Positions 1 through 14,600 of a stretch of DNA of 64,000 bases are shown one piece after another. A program made the translations under genes and the position numbers. Source of the stretch: Latrodectus hesperus. Lineage: Eukaryota; Arthropoda; Arachnida; Araneae; Theridiidae. The notes under the pieces are model-generated. The model worked only from the letters and a program-made list of their open reading frames with translations. It was not told where the DNA came from and did not search any database. Numbering within the stretch: position 1 is the stretch's first letter; every line of letters begins with the position of its first letter. The stretch covers positions 75,451,109 through 75,515,108 of the forward strand of contig CM075853.1 of assembly GCA_037975125.1 (NCBI GenBank), in the 5' to 3' direction.

Positions 1-1289
1 ATCGCGAAAATAAAACTATTAGTTCTTGCTCTGCAAATGTATGTCTCTATTACTTCATATGAATCTTTAACATATTTAAAATGAAAAGTTCTTCACAGAC
101 CTGTAGAGCTCTCCACAGATACAAAAACTATGAATTAAAACACATTTTATTCTTAAAAATTATGTCTTACTTAATGTTATCAGAAAAATTTCATAATGTA
201 AATATCAATAAAATAAAATACTAAAATACACAAATATTTTATTTTACAAATTAATTTTAAGACATAGAGTTGATTTTATCTTGAAACGTCTTTTAAGTTA
301 AATTTAATTTTGAAAATATTTTAAATTTTATGCGCCAGCTATATTCGGCCGAATTAATGACGTATTTTTATCAAATGATGTCCGAATCCCTGACATATTA
401 TATTTTGTTTTTTCAAATAAAATTGAATTTTCCCAGTAAGTTTCAAAATTTGCATTAAAAAGAAATATGATACAAAATAAAGATAATCTACCTATTTATA
501 CATATACATATATCAACTTAGAATACACATATTTTTAAATATTTTGTGGCATAATATTCCGCAATTTCATTTTAAACCATTCTTAAAGTTATTTAAATTA
601 GTTAAAATTATAAAAAACAAGGAAATGTTTGAAACAAATATATATATAGCTTTTGTACTTTATTTAAACAATGAAAATGTCTTAAATTTTTATAATCTTG
701 GCATAAAATGTTTACTTTTTATGAAGTGAATCCTTAATTTACATACTCTGGTCAACGTTATTTGAATTAATTTTAATTAAAATTTTGACAGTTTCTTTTA
801 TCTTCACATAATATTTCCCGATTATTGAAAAAAATCGATTAGTATTAATAATAGTAGATTTGTTTTACTCACCTATTATTGATATCATCCAAATTAAAAC
901 ACCAACTAAAGAAATGTGCTTGCACGTGTGGTAAGTCATAATCCTTCTTGACATGGGAAATTTTAGGAAATTTTCAAGAAGGAAAATCCATTAAAAGTCA
1001 CGCTGCTTTTTTATTTTATATAGTTTGAGAAAACAAATGTTTTTACGAGTATTTATGTCGTATTTAAAAAAATTCAAAATATTTCAATCGAAATATTTTA
1101 TTTAAAAGATTTTCTTTAGTAATTACTTTGAGTGCAAAAAATCTCTTAAGATTTTCAGAATTATTCCACGAATATTCACACACTTTGTTTACTAAATAAA
1201 TATCAGACTTTTAATTAAAATATGTTTTTAATGGTAAATGTTCCTTTATTCTGGTTGGAAATTTTACTCTATCGAACTATAAAAGAAAC
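1..1289. other. AT-rich DNA, no gene seen
   Basis: Low-complexity, AT-rich intergenic or intronic sequence. Both strands carry stop codons at high density. The only open frame (544-729, 61 codons) has the Phe/Leu/Lys/Ile-rich composition expected from random AT-rich DNA. I see no repeat, TIR or splice-like pattern. Confidence 0.6.
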
Positions 1290-1560
1290 AAGTATAATGT
1301 GAAACGGCTTCACACTAAATAAATCATTTTTTGTCTACGTCGCTTCTCCATTTGTCAACGTCACCTGTTTTGTTCGGCAAAAAATCTCTTGAAGAAGTTT
1401 GTACAGTGATAGCAGCGGCGCTATAACAGCGGCTTCATTGCGTGACAAGCTGTAGCCTCTAGTGGAACACCGCTCACTTTGAGCGGACTTCTACGAGTTA
1501 ATTTTCCGGCTGTGGCGGAAATGCGTCTTCTCGCCAAGTGACTTTCGCCAAACCGCCAGT
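1290..1560. other. GC-richer island, unclassified
   Basis: A block of balanced base composition inside AT-rich DNA. It contains GCGGCG-type words and a perfect 7 bp stem with a 3-base loop (CCGCTCA-ctt-TGAGCGG, 1470-1486). No frame in it resembles a known protein. It could be a promoter or first exon of a host gene, an old transposon fragment or a conserved non-coding element; the sequence does not decide between these. Confidence 0.35.
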
Positions 1561-3512
1561 CTCTTGGAAACTTTTCCTACTTTCATGTTCTCTTTTTGAA
1601 AAAAGGGAAACTTTGTGTGTGATATTAGTGGGAGCATGCTTCAAGAAAAAAAAAAGAATTCTTATTACTTTATATACAATTATTAGAAATTTTGAATATA
1701 ATTTTAACGCTGTCTATTTTTTTTAAATAAAATATTATTTTAAGACGTAAATGTTGATTTCTTTTTGGAGAAAATATCTGCAATATCAAATTTGGAAAAA
1801 AAATATAGCTTCTATAATTTAAGGAAAAATAACAAAAATAATGATTACTTAAAATATTATGAGGTATATTTAATAAAAATAATATTGTAAGGTTATAAAA
1901 TAATTGAAAACTGGATTGTAAGATAATTAAGAGGCTTTTAATTTATGTCATAATTATGACACCACAGGACAAGTAAAACGCTTACAATATTAAATGTAGT
2001 CAATTTACAAGCCATTACATCAGTAACATCACCGAAAATACCATTATAATAAATATGAGAAATCTCAATAATATTTTTAAAGACATGGAACTAGATTTTC
2101 TACTTTAGGTATCCTCAGCGCATCCGAATCCAGAAATCTTCTTTAGACACAAAAACTCTGTACGTATTTCTTTCGCACATGTTCAGTTGAGGATAATATG
2201 TTCTATTAAAATAAAATTGCATTATATTAAATTCTATATAATTCTAAGTCTAAATAAATATAAAATAGGATTCATCTATAAAGAAAATATTTATTTATTA
2301 TATTAATATTAGTAGAGAACACGTGTAGAATTTTACACTTGTATAATATATCTTCAAATGATACAAAATGATGAAACTCATGTTTCTGGATGCCTTGCGA
2401 ATTAACACTATAAATAAAATCTATCTCATTTCTGATATTGAAAGCTATATAATCTTTATATAGCAAGATTTTATAACCTTAAATTACAATACAAAAATTA
2501 CCTAGAGATAATAAATTTGAGCTGAGAGTGAGTAGTAAGTTAACTTTTTCACCACTTATCCTTAAATATTGGTCCTTACATGCTACCTGTTTAGATTGGT
2601 CATCTTTGACTAAACATTCTAGATGCCAAACCAACAGGTGGCAAAATTAAAGAATCAATACTCTCATTATCAAACAAGGCAGTTCAGAACATTATAGTTT
2701 AATGTTATACATAAGGGTTTTTCTGATGGAATTTAATCTTCTCTCAGTATTTCAGAAACAGTGATATATATGAGTAAATATTTCAAATTTCATCTTCATT
2801 TCTAATATTTCATAGTTAAGTTTTTTATCCTCAATATCTTTAGATATCAAATACTTCAATGTGATTTGCTAAATATCATATATATGTTTTTCTCTACTCT
2901 CTCAATTTTTGTTCTTTGAGCTATCAGTGATTTTTATTTCATTAAATTTTATAATAAATCTTACTTTATTATCTTTCTTTAGTGCTAATATAAGTTATGC
3001 TTTATAAAAGTCACCTCACTTTAACAATCATCCTTTCACTTATAATTTTTTTAATTTATAAATAATTATGTATTAAAATAAAATTAAAAACAAAAGATAT
3101 ATCTTATAAAATATATCCTATAATGTACATAGTAAATAGATTGGAGCCGGGTTCTTATAAGACGCTTCTGATTTTCCAACTCATAAGATTCAGAGAGCAG
3201 GAACTTCAAATTTTCAACAAGCATATCTTTAAAAGATGTATTTGTTTTAAATTACAGTAATCTTCTATAATACTTAACTCTGCTAAAAGAAATAATATTT
3301 TTTCTGGAAAACCATTTTAGATTTTCCACAATTTCTATTATTTTATTTCAAAATTAAAGCACAAACACTGAATTAAATTTTAACAAAAATTAAAAAAAGT
3401 GGTGTCCTAACAACGCATTTAAAATTTTGATTTAGGAATGATAATCAGATAAAATTAAGATAATAATTAATGTGATCCTTTGATTATTACATGTGAATTC
3501 TAAGGTGATGCA
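1561..3512. other. AT-rich DNA, no gene seen
   Basis: AT-rich sequence with short poly(A) and poly(T) runs. Short open frames at 1538-1726 (+) and 2272-2466 (-) look random in composition and have no recognisable motif. Confidence 0.55.
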
Positions 3513-3812
3513 ATGCATTGCTTTGGTTGGTGTTTGTGTCATTATATTCTTCAAACAAATTGTCAATTTTTTATTTACTTTGCCTACTTCAATTGCTTGT
3601 TTGTATTAGGAAAGGAATTTGCGGTAATTTATCTTCGATTTTGTCATACATTATTAGAAATTATGATTCATTTTTACAAATACGCTAGTCATGACAGCAA
3701 TTTAAATAATTTTTGCCAACAAGTAATGGAAAGCGAAAACTATAATGAAAATATATTTATTTCAAATATGTATTTCAAGGATATTTTGTATTATTATTTC
3801 TGCTCGCAGTAA
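3513..3812 (+). other. Unrecognised 99-codon open frame ending at a GTAAGT
   Basis: This frame is open for 99 codons with an ATG start. The product would be rich in Phe, Tyr, Cys and Ile and resembles nothing I know. A perfect donor-like GTAAGT lies across its stop codon (about 3809), so it could in principle be an exon, but no acceptor or promoter supports this. The amino-acid mix is what AT-rich random DNA gives. I treat it as probably spurious. Confidence 0.12.
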
Positions 3813-3844
3813 GTTATTTAGTTAATATTTTAAGTTATAAAACA

Positions 3845-4058
3845 ATTAAATTCGGTACTTACGTATTAGCGTCACCGCGGCTTTTTAAAATGAACGAAAA
3901 TAAATTTTTTTCCCTATAATTAGAAAATTTCTTTTAAGAATTATAAGTCAATTTTTCAAAAGCAGAAAAAATGTTCAAATTATAAATTACGCACTAATTC
4001 TACTTAAGTTTTGGAACAAATTTAGGTGTGGTGCTAATACGTAAGTAATTTAATTTCA
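3845..4058. mobile_element. Short inverted-repeat (MITE-like) element
   Basis: The two ends form an inverted repeat. A perfect 14 bp core (ACTTACGTATTAGC at 3857-3870, its complement at 4033-4046) continues inward with mismatches over about 10 more bases. The core is flanked by AATTAAATT on the left and AATTTAATT on the right, which match 8 of 9 bases as direct repeats and so look like a target duplication. They are also reverse complements of each other, so they could instead extend the TIR. The roughly 190 bp between is AT-rich and non-coding. This suggests a MITE whose autonomous parent I cannot name. Confidence 0.45.
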
Positions 4059-5785
<1,727 letters not shown>

Positions 5786-6110
5786 ATATCGGTGCAGGCT
5801 AACCTTAGACAGTACCTTTAGATTAACAGATTTCTAATTATCGCTCATCACCATGCGTCTCATAATTTTGAGACACAGTCAGATGACAAGGTCATAGCTG
5901 AGCTGGTACCCGCCTCTCCACATCCACACTGCACCAGTGAAAGGACTTTGGACGTCACATATTAACGTGGACACGTCTCGTTAAAAGTACGTTTTCACCC
6001 TCCCAATGACTGCCCACGGCGAATGATGCTTCACTTTGCTGATCTTAAAGGGAAACGGAGTGAAGCTACAGAGCCACTGGAGCTCAATGAGTACTAGAGA
6101 AAATAACAGG
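5786..6110. other. GC-richer block, possible old dispersed repeat
   Basis: A block of balanced composition (words such as GAGCTGGTACCCGCCTCTCC and GACGTCACAT) that stands out from both flanks. Its wording reminds me of a non-coding repeat family common in spider genomes, but that is recollection only. No open frame is present. It directly abuts the decayed transposase remnant at 6215-6600, so both may belong to one ancient insertion cluster. Confidence 0.25.
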
Positions 6111-6214
6111 GTGATGGTCCTGTTATTTGATAAAAATCAATCAGGTATTTTATATTTATGAGATATTTAGAGAAAAGTTTTGACTGGACAGTGGCAAAAT
6201 ATTTTCTTTCGATA

Positions 6215-6600
6215 GTAGCACCATGTAAACATGCATTATCCAGACGAAAAGTAATATTTCATTGTTCTCGAATAAATATTAGATCCACGAGATTTTACAA
6301 AGTAGAAATATAACAACCATTAATAATAGGCCATTAAATGCCAACAAGAAGTGATCAAACCATGCATCCAATGGTAAACAATATCATTATTTCAAGTGAT
6401 GGACATGTATGACGATATCGACTGGAATGTGTCAATGTACATTCTCCGTGATGTTGTCAAACAAGAATGCGACCATCTTGAGGATGTAACTGAAACCACG
6501 ATATACCCAAATACGCAGCGTTACATCAGTTTATCACCGAGTTCACCGTGTATCATACCATATTATTATAAACTCTCCTGCCTTTGATGTAGCATCAAGA
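6215..6600 (-). pseudogene. Decayed Tc1-like transposase fragment (minus strand)
   Basis: Read on the minus strand, an interrupted frame gives several Tc1 transposase landmarks in order. There is a degraded DESR-type first-Asp region (about 6554), then the stretch VTLRIWVYRG (compare the IWR-x-x-G block), then an N-x-x-YI block, and last FRLDNACLHGATI around 6240, which matches the second-Asp block F-x-x-DNA-x-x-H. The spacing from the YI block to the Asp is 23 residues, as in Tc1 proteins. At least one frameshift and several stops break it. The third catalytic block (IENVWD) is not found at lower coordinates, so the copy is truncated. The weak similarity makes family assignment uncertain. 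Confidence 0.42.
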
Positions 6601-6985
6601 GTAGGTAAATTGTAATTGAAGAACCAACAATCCATATTCTTGTAATAATGTAGAACTGTTTGTGGAGACATTTGTTGTCTAGCAAACTTATTCATTTCTT
6701 GGATCTTGGATCTAATATGTTTTACGAAGTGTCGGCCTGCGTAGCAGGCACTTTACTTTTTCATCTGTGGTAGCTTCAAGAGGAGAAAAAACCTGTCTTT
6801 ACTCACGGAGAGCTCTAGCCTGACTGCGTGTAATAGCCAATCAGCTATGAGTGTTTCATAACTGGGCGTGGTTACCAGAAAAGAGAATTTTTCAATGTAG
6901 AAAAAGAACATAGATACAAGTTTGCATGATAATATTTAGAGTTAGAAATGAGAAAATCTGAGATAAATAATTCCGGTTAATAATA
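6601..6985. other. Intergenic DNA, nothing recognised
   Basis: Mixed-composition sequence containing CCAATCAG and GGGCGTGGT words near 6836-6872, which resemble general promoter elements but mean little alone. No open frame. Confidence 0.35.
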
Positions 6986-7425
6986 CAAGTAGATGAAAAT
7001 ATATACTTATATATACACTATTTACATTTATCTCTTTCCTTAAGAAAATATCTCGCTGTTGGTCTATATTTGCAGTCTTCTTCAAGATATTGATATTTAA
7101 AAATTTCGTTGAAGTTTGCTGCTTCGCAGTTCTTATCTTTTTCATAAATTTATTTAATTTTCTTATATGTTCGGCTAGATCGTCTGTTTCTAAATCTTTA
7201 GCTATATTTTTATTTCTGATAAAGTATGGGGCGTTTGTAATTTTTCTTAATATCTTGTACTGAAAACTATTAATTTTCCTTTTGTTAATTTTATTGTTAA
7301 AGTTCCATACTGGGGATGCATATGTTATACTTGGTCTTATCATTGAAATGTATAGAAGTCTTTTAAATTTGAGCGAAAGGTTTGATTTTTCACCTATAAT
7401 TGCTTTTAAACACCCATATCATTCA
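6985..7425 (-). pseudogene. 3' fragment of a Jockey-like non-LTR reverse transcriptase
   Basis: On the minus strand the frame reads through SLKFKRLLYISMIRPSITYA, then SPVW, then ILRKITNAPYFIRN. This is the signature after the palm domain of Jockey-clade LINE reverse transcriptases: the thumb region, where family members have (I/V)RP-x-(L)TYASPVW followed by ILR-x-ITNAPWFVRN. It then continues into the C-terminal IRKLNKF block. The fingers, the YADD-bearing palm and the endonuclease are absent, so this is only the last part of ORF2. The frame is open for 133 codons to 6942, but the end (Ile/Tyr-rich) no longer resembles the family. No poly(A) tail is evident at the low-coordinate end. It is an old, immobile fragment. 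Confidence 0.8.
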
Positions 7426-8600
7426 TTTCTTTATTCTGTACTCATAATATATGATATGATTATTTAAGAATATGCTGGTAAATTGTCTATATTTTAAGCT
7501 GTTTGATACAGCAAATCACAGAAGCACTGAGTGGATACATTTCGTCATATTCTTTAGTCACACACGTAGCATTTTGACAGAGACGACATATATTACATAT
7601 GTTACTATTAAGTAATTTTGCGATACGAAAAACTTCAAACCCGTAAGATTGAAATGTAGCATTTACCAAAGTGAGTTTATCATTTTTACTTCTTACACTA
7701 TTCATTACAACAAATTTTGATTCAATAAACTTTTACAAATATATTTTCCTTGAGAAAAACTCATTTCTTTTACATATTTTTGGTATTATTTCTAGCATTT
7801 ATTTCATATGTCTGTGATGAAAAGCTAAAAAGCTTACATAAAATGGCATCTTCTTATCACTTAAATTTCACGTGCACTATGTGTAACATTCTTACATTTT
7901 TGGTGTATTAGTTTCATACCAGTGTAGTTTTTTAGTATTTGTTTCTTAATAAATCGAGTTTTAAAAAATATGATAGGAATATCTTAATAATTAATTTAAA
8001 TACATATATTGCTATTAAGTAATGCTTATTAAGATAATGTAAATATCGGAACATGTTTATTTATCTAATATAAGTGAGTTTAATGTAAATATTATTTTAA
8101 AAATGTTAGAAAATTAAGCCTCAGTTTCCAAAATTTTTAGTTTGAATTTTTGTATTTAAGATTATTAAATTTAAATTAAACTAAATTAAAAGAGAATTTT
8201 TGACATTATTATCACGCGTGAGTAAGCATGCATTTCCTAATTTTTATTTTTACTTTAGAGTAAAAAAAAAAATGTTCTACATTAAATCTCTTTTAAAAAC
8301 TGTAATCAAAAAAAAAAAAAAAAAACTTAACTATAAATCAGTCTATATTTCTAAAATGAAATTTTAAGCATTCTGCTGTGATTTGCTTATAATGTAATTC
8401 GTTATTTTTATTTAAATAAAAAGAACTTTTAGAAATATTTTTATGAGGGTTTTTCTTATTTTCCTTTATAATAAAATAAAGTTTAAATCTTATCATAAAT
8501 TGTAAAACAAATAAAATCCAAAGGTACGAAAAGTAATCTGATAAAGCTAGAAATATTTCTCTAAAATAGAAGTAATTCGAATTGTAGGCTGTTAACGATC
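7426..8600. other. AT-rich DNA, no gene seen
   Basis: Includes a 72-codon minus-strand open frame (7487-7705) with several Cys but no recognised motif, and short poly(A) runs near 8262-8330. Nothing here supports a gene. Confidence 0.5.
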
Positions 8601-8605
8601 AGCGG

Positions 8606-8677
8606 ATGGCTTCCGAAGAAGAAGACGAGTTTCAAGAGCCATCAATAGCGATCGTGACCCAGCAAGGAAATTTCTGA
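8606..8677 (+). other. Short acidic open frame, possible exon or 5' coding scrap
   Basis: A 23-codon frame with ATG and stop, beginning MASEEEDEFQEPS. It is the least AT-biased stretch for several kilobases and its acidic composition differs from random AT-rich frames nearby. It is too short to assign. A spurious frame in a small non-coding island is equally possible. Confidence 0.12.
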
Positions 8678-11600
8678 TACGCCATTTTGCAGCCAAATCA
8701 CATAAACGTGTGGAATTTGCAAATGTAATAAGCATTCAAATAATCACAATTATTACAGCAGATGAAACTCTCATTTTGTGCTCAACTGAGCCAATTAAAG
8801 GAACGTATATTATTATGTGTAAACTATTATTTATTCGTTATTCAAAAGTTACTCATTTGATAACCTTAAGAAATTAAAAAGTTGGATAAATATCAAAACC
8901 TTGTATAGGTAATTTTAAGAAATAATTATTTCGCAATTGATATTTTTTGTGATGATACATATTACAAATTATAAATACGACTAACTAATAACATAATGGC
9001 CAAGAATATTGGTGAGATAAAATCCGATTCATTCTGAAAAAATAATAACATGCCAAGTGTAACTTATGTTTTCATATTTAGCAAAAACTGCAAGCACATG
9101 AAATTAAAAATATTGCATATTTAGCTTCAAGTTTTAGTAGTAAACAATAAAACATTTTTTGTTTGTATTCAGAATTCCCATTTCTTAAATTATAAAGTTT
9201 TAATTTATATTGAAGTATTCGAGTAATATTATTTAGATATAAATCAAGAATGATATAGTTAGTATTTTTGTTGTTCAAATATATAATAAATTAATTCATA
9301 CATAAACAAGCATCGTAGTTCTAAGTATATTTGGAGTTCTATTTCATTTTAATAATAAGACTTTTTCTTTCATCTAAAACTTTTATTGTTTTATTTTGTA
9401 TAAAAGTTTTTAATGACTTGTTTTTGTGATAGTTCACTTTAGCACAAATGGAAATAAATTGCAGAGTATTATATTATTATGAAAACTTTCGTATAGATAC
9501 AGATATATTTTTTTCCATTTATAATAATTGCTAATGATTCCTAATACATACCCATATTCGTATAATAATATCAGAATCCTAGCATCAGAAAAAATTTTAC
9601 CACTTATATTAAAAGTTGTTGCTTGGAACAAGAGCGATTATTGTTGATGTTAAATAAGTAAATAATAATGGTTAGTGAATAATTTTTTCCTTTAATTTGA
9701 TTTTATATAAAATATTCATAAATGATATTTCGCAATAAATATATTGTCATATTATTTTTTATGAATAGTTATAAAATTATTGGCTAACTTTTAATGATAT
9801 ATAGAATATTTTTTGTACTTAAACTGCTCATGGATGATCTATATACCAGGAATTTAAATATATTCGCCAAATAGTTTAAGATTTATTGTTATTTTTAATA
9901 CTTGTAACAAGATTTAAAAAGATTCAATTTCTATAGTAAATATGAATCGTACAAAATTATGAACATGATTTTTAATGTTAATTATGATTTAAACGTTATG
10001 AATGCTATGAGAAACAAAATTTTGAGACATTTTAAAATAGTCTTTACAGAATGAATGGTAATGGAATCGGCGGTTTTTGTTACTTAAAAATAAATTACTT
10101 GCAATTTTAGTATTTCATTAAACTAGATTTTTAGTATTTCATCTAGTTGCAGTGATTACATGGCAATAATTATTTATTGCACTGTTCTAACAAATATAAA
10201 AACTGAAATGTTTAATATAAAGTTTTTAAAATCAAATGCTTGTCAATATATTTACAAGGAAATTCTACTTACAAAGTTACTGAAGTATGATGCTCTGAAA
10301 TGAATAAGAGATTAAATTTTTATTTTGCTTAACATCAAAATTTTCTAAATATATCATTCATATAATATCTTAAATTCATGAAATTATACTTACAGGGAAA
10401 AATTATTTTCAATCTTAATACAAAAGAGAGCTTTGCAAACAGGCAAACAATTTAACATAATTATGGGCTATTATGAGTTCTATATCAAACATCCATATAC
10501 TAGACAATTTTAAAAACTGACAAAAAAACTGAGAAAAAACAAAATACTAAATACAATGTTCACAAATTTAAAAAATATTCAAATATGGTCTATTACAAAG
10601 AAAAATACGTGTTTTAAATACGAAAAAATCTTGAGAATAACTGTTGTACATTGAATGATTTGTAACATTTTATGCAATATCCTAAAAACTTGGCTTAACT
10701 GAGTCTAAAAATCATGCACTGGGAAAGTGAATACAATCCATTTTAAATTGAAAACATTTATAGTTTCTCAGAATATCATTCCAAGACTATAGAACTAAAT
10801 TATGGAAGCTAGAAAAAAGAACAGATAAATGATTTATGTCAACAGTAGCAAAAAATGAGAATTGGTACTTAACACTAAAAATCTGGGAAAAAAAATTGCA
10901 TGTTATTTTATTACAACAGTGCTTTTAGTTAGCAGAATTTCTTTCTATCATTTGGATCTAATTCTACTAAGTGTAACAATTTCCAGAGTTTCATTTCTAA
11001 GTGTATAGAAAAACTTTTTGAAAACTATCAAATGTTTAAGTCATGAAATAACGCATAAAAACGGTATTTTTAAAATAACATTATTTTCATATTATCATTA
11101 TTTATTGGTGCAATTGCTAAAATTTAGATGGTTGGTTTTGTAATGATAATCATAAAACCTACATTCTAAGGGAAAAAATGTAAAAAAAAAAACGTTTTTC
11201 ATGAAATAAATAAGCAAGTTATATCATGTATCAAAGGGATATAAATAAACAAATTTGCAAGAGGCACACATATATGATGTAAAGATCTAAACATTTCAAA
11301 TATGACGATAACATAGTTAGAAATAATTTTTGCAAGATCACGTTAAGTTTTGAAAAAGATTGTTTTAGCGCAACCTATGCAAATAATGTTGCTATGTAAG
11401 TTACTTGAAAACTGCATATAAGCTGCATTACTGAAAACTATTACTTATGATAAGAATGATACAAATTATTTCTTAATTTTGAAAGAAATTGCGTAGTTAG
11501 ACTTTGGAAAAAGAATATAAAGCTTTCACTGTTCTAGAATTCGTTAACAGAAGAGAATGTTCTTAGGCACATACTAATGGTAATATCAATTAAGAAAATC

Positions 11601-14600
11601 AAAAAAATCTCACTTAGATACTATGCAGTTTAGAATCATTTATTAATGACGATTTGAGAGCATTTGGTACAGGTAATTAAAAAGGTAATTTTTTTTGGTA
11701 ATACTAAAATGATATAATAACTGACTACACTATATATTACATATCGATATCAGTAAAATATCAGAATTTAACTGAGTAATTTGCATTTGAGTATTTCATT
11801 GCATCATGCTATCATTAAGCATTTGTAATGTTATATGCAGGAAAGGATATTAGAATCTGAATTAATCTAGTGATTTTACTTTCGAATCCAAATTCTATGC
11901 TGAGAAGAACTGCTGTCAGAATTTTGCACAGATATAAAAGGTTAGAGATTTAGTTCCTTGAATTATTTTGATATCCCTAGAACATTGTGCTTTTGTGTGA
12001 GGCAAGATTTCAAACGATATTAAATCTTAGTGTTTGTTAAGAGAAAATCGACAGGTAAATATTATTACGAATTTTCTTTCTTGTACACATTCCTGAATAC
12101 CAAAATTTAATTTTGAATGATAATATATGCAGTAAATATCAGTTTACATGTATTGGTTAACGGGATGTATTACATAAAAAATGTATATTGGCTTAAAAAT
12201 TTAACTAAATTATAGTTATTGTTATTTAAATGATTAAAATTTTCCAATTCTTGCTCTTTGATATTTTGTGTTTTAACTGATAATATAAGCAATAATTTTG
12301 TATGTTATTTGCCATTGATATATTAGAGAAGTTTTCAGCAAGGAAAATGTTTGAATGATGATTTTTTTAATATTTAGCGTTATGAATTTTCAAATTTAAT
12401 AAGTAATTACATTAAGAATATTAAAATTCATTTTCATTTTTAATCTTTTTAAATTAATTAATTTTAATTTAAAAACAAAAAAATAGCTCATGTTTGATAA
12501 TGACGTATTTTATATATTAATTTGATAAAAATTTGCTTTTTGAAGTTTTTGAAGAAAGCATTATTTTTGTATTCTACAGAAATTTTCATTGAATATTGAA
12601 TATTAGGTGTACACATCAAATGGCAGTACTTTAGCATAAAGTTTACTATAGTAAAAATAATATATAAATTTTCTTATATTCAGGAAATATTTTTATTTCA
12701 TAATGCTAATTAACAATTTGAAAACCGATGAAATATTTAGCCAATAAATAATTGATTATAAAGAAATTTATTGAGTGTTATTATTTTGGAAATGTTTCTG
12801 AAATAAAACTATTTTTTACAAATCGGTATTGTAAAGAATAGTTTTATTTATTGGTATTTTTTATTTTACTTTGTTGCAGTATAGAATGGGGCTAAATTGA
12901 TAAAAAGTTTTAATTCATTAATTTAACCTAACTCTTTAATTATTAGTTAATATTGCAATATATTATCTATTCATGTGCTGACTAGATTTCGGAAAGAATG
13001 AATTTTAGAAAGACTTAAAAGATTGAGTCTTTAAAATATTTTTCAAAATTATTTTACTGAATGAAAATGTTTGTTTTTTGTTTAAATTTGCTTTCGTTAA
13101 AACCATTTGTAAAAATCAGAAATTTTATAAAATAAACTGAAAAATATGTTGCTACGTAATTGAATTAAGTGATATTTCATACTAATATTTTAAGGATCTA
13201 CAAAGGAATGTTTATAATTTATTTGAATTCTTTTCAAATAATTTGTAGGATTTAAAATAATGAACATTCGATCATGCAAGCAAGATAACGTTAGCAAATT
13301 ATCACCGTCTATAAAAATGTTTTATAAGGAGCAAATACAGTTCTGTGACCACACCATTTTATTTCAATAAAGAGCAAATGGGAGATGTTCTACTTTATCT
13401 CATGGATTTATGTCACTGAGCAGAATCAAAATGAAGCTTTTAATAATAAAATTTAGTAAAGTTCTGGCACCACTCGCTGAAAAAAGTTTTCACACTGAAT
13501 TTGGAAATATCTAAGATTTTAAAGTTTATACTCAAAATAGTTTTGCGTATTCGCAATGAATATTGCATATTTATGAGGGCATCTAATCATTTTGATCAAG
13601 TAAGTTTTTCAATTTCTACTGAGTAACTCTTAAATTTGAGTTAGTATTTCGTTGAATAAAAAAACTTCCCTGATGTCAATATAATGGAGGAAAATTAGTT
13701 TTCTACTCGCCAATTTCAATAGAAACTGTATAAAGACAAATCTTCAACAGGAATTATATTAGTGAAATAAATGGTTTAAATTCCATTATAAGATTAGTGA
13801 TATAATGATATATATAAGTTGTGCAAATATATATATATTCTTAAGAAATTCAAAATATCATTTTAAAAGCCGTCTCTGTTATATATATATAGTTATTTAG
13901 TTACAATAAAGAATTAAAATCTATTACATTTTATAATTAATATTATAAAAAATATAGAATTAATACTTTAAAAGGAAAATGCTTCTCTATGAATTATAGT
14001 TTCTTGGAATATAAAATGACTCAACAAATTAGCCCTCAACGTTATAAATTAATAATCAATATCCATATGAAATGCGTTACTAATGTTTATACATAAATAA
14101 TATTCATTTTCCATGAATTAAGTCCAGATATTGCTTTAAGCACAATTGTAACCAATTTAATACCCTAACTCATTGTATTATTATGATTCATACAATAAAT
14201 TAATTTAATATCTATCATAATATTTCAGTTGAGAAAATGATGTTAGTTGATTGGAGACAAATTAAAATATAATTATTGTTTAATGGGTTGTGAAGATCAT
14301 GTTTCTTTAAATATCAAACTGCTCCACTTTTTTATATATTCTCTTCATTTGGTTTTTAGTGCATTGCTTAGTAATTTTATTATAATTCACCAATTATGTT
14401 AAAAATTAATACACAGTGCCAAATTATGAACTTTATTTTTTAGAAAAAGAACAAAATTTGGTCAGTTTAGGCACTTTTCCATTACTTAGGTAGTACATCT
14501 CAGTAAATAAGAGTTAATGTAAGTGTATTTAATAAATTTGAACTCAACACTTTCAAAAATTTTAAATGTTTTAAAGCAAATTTTATAAAATACATTATTA

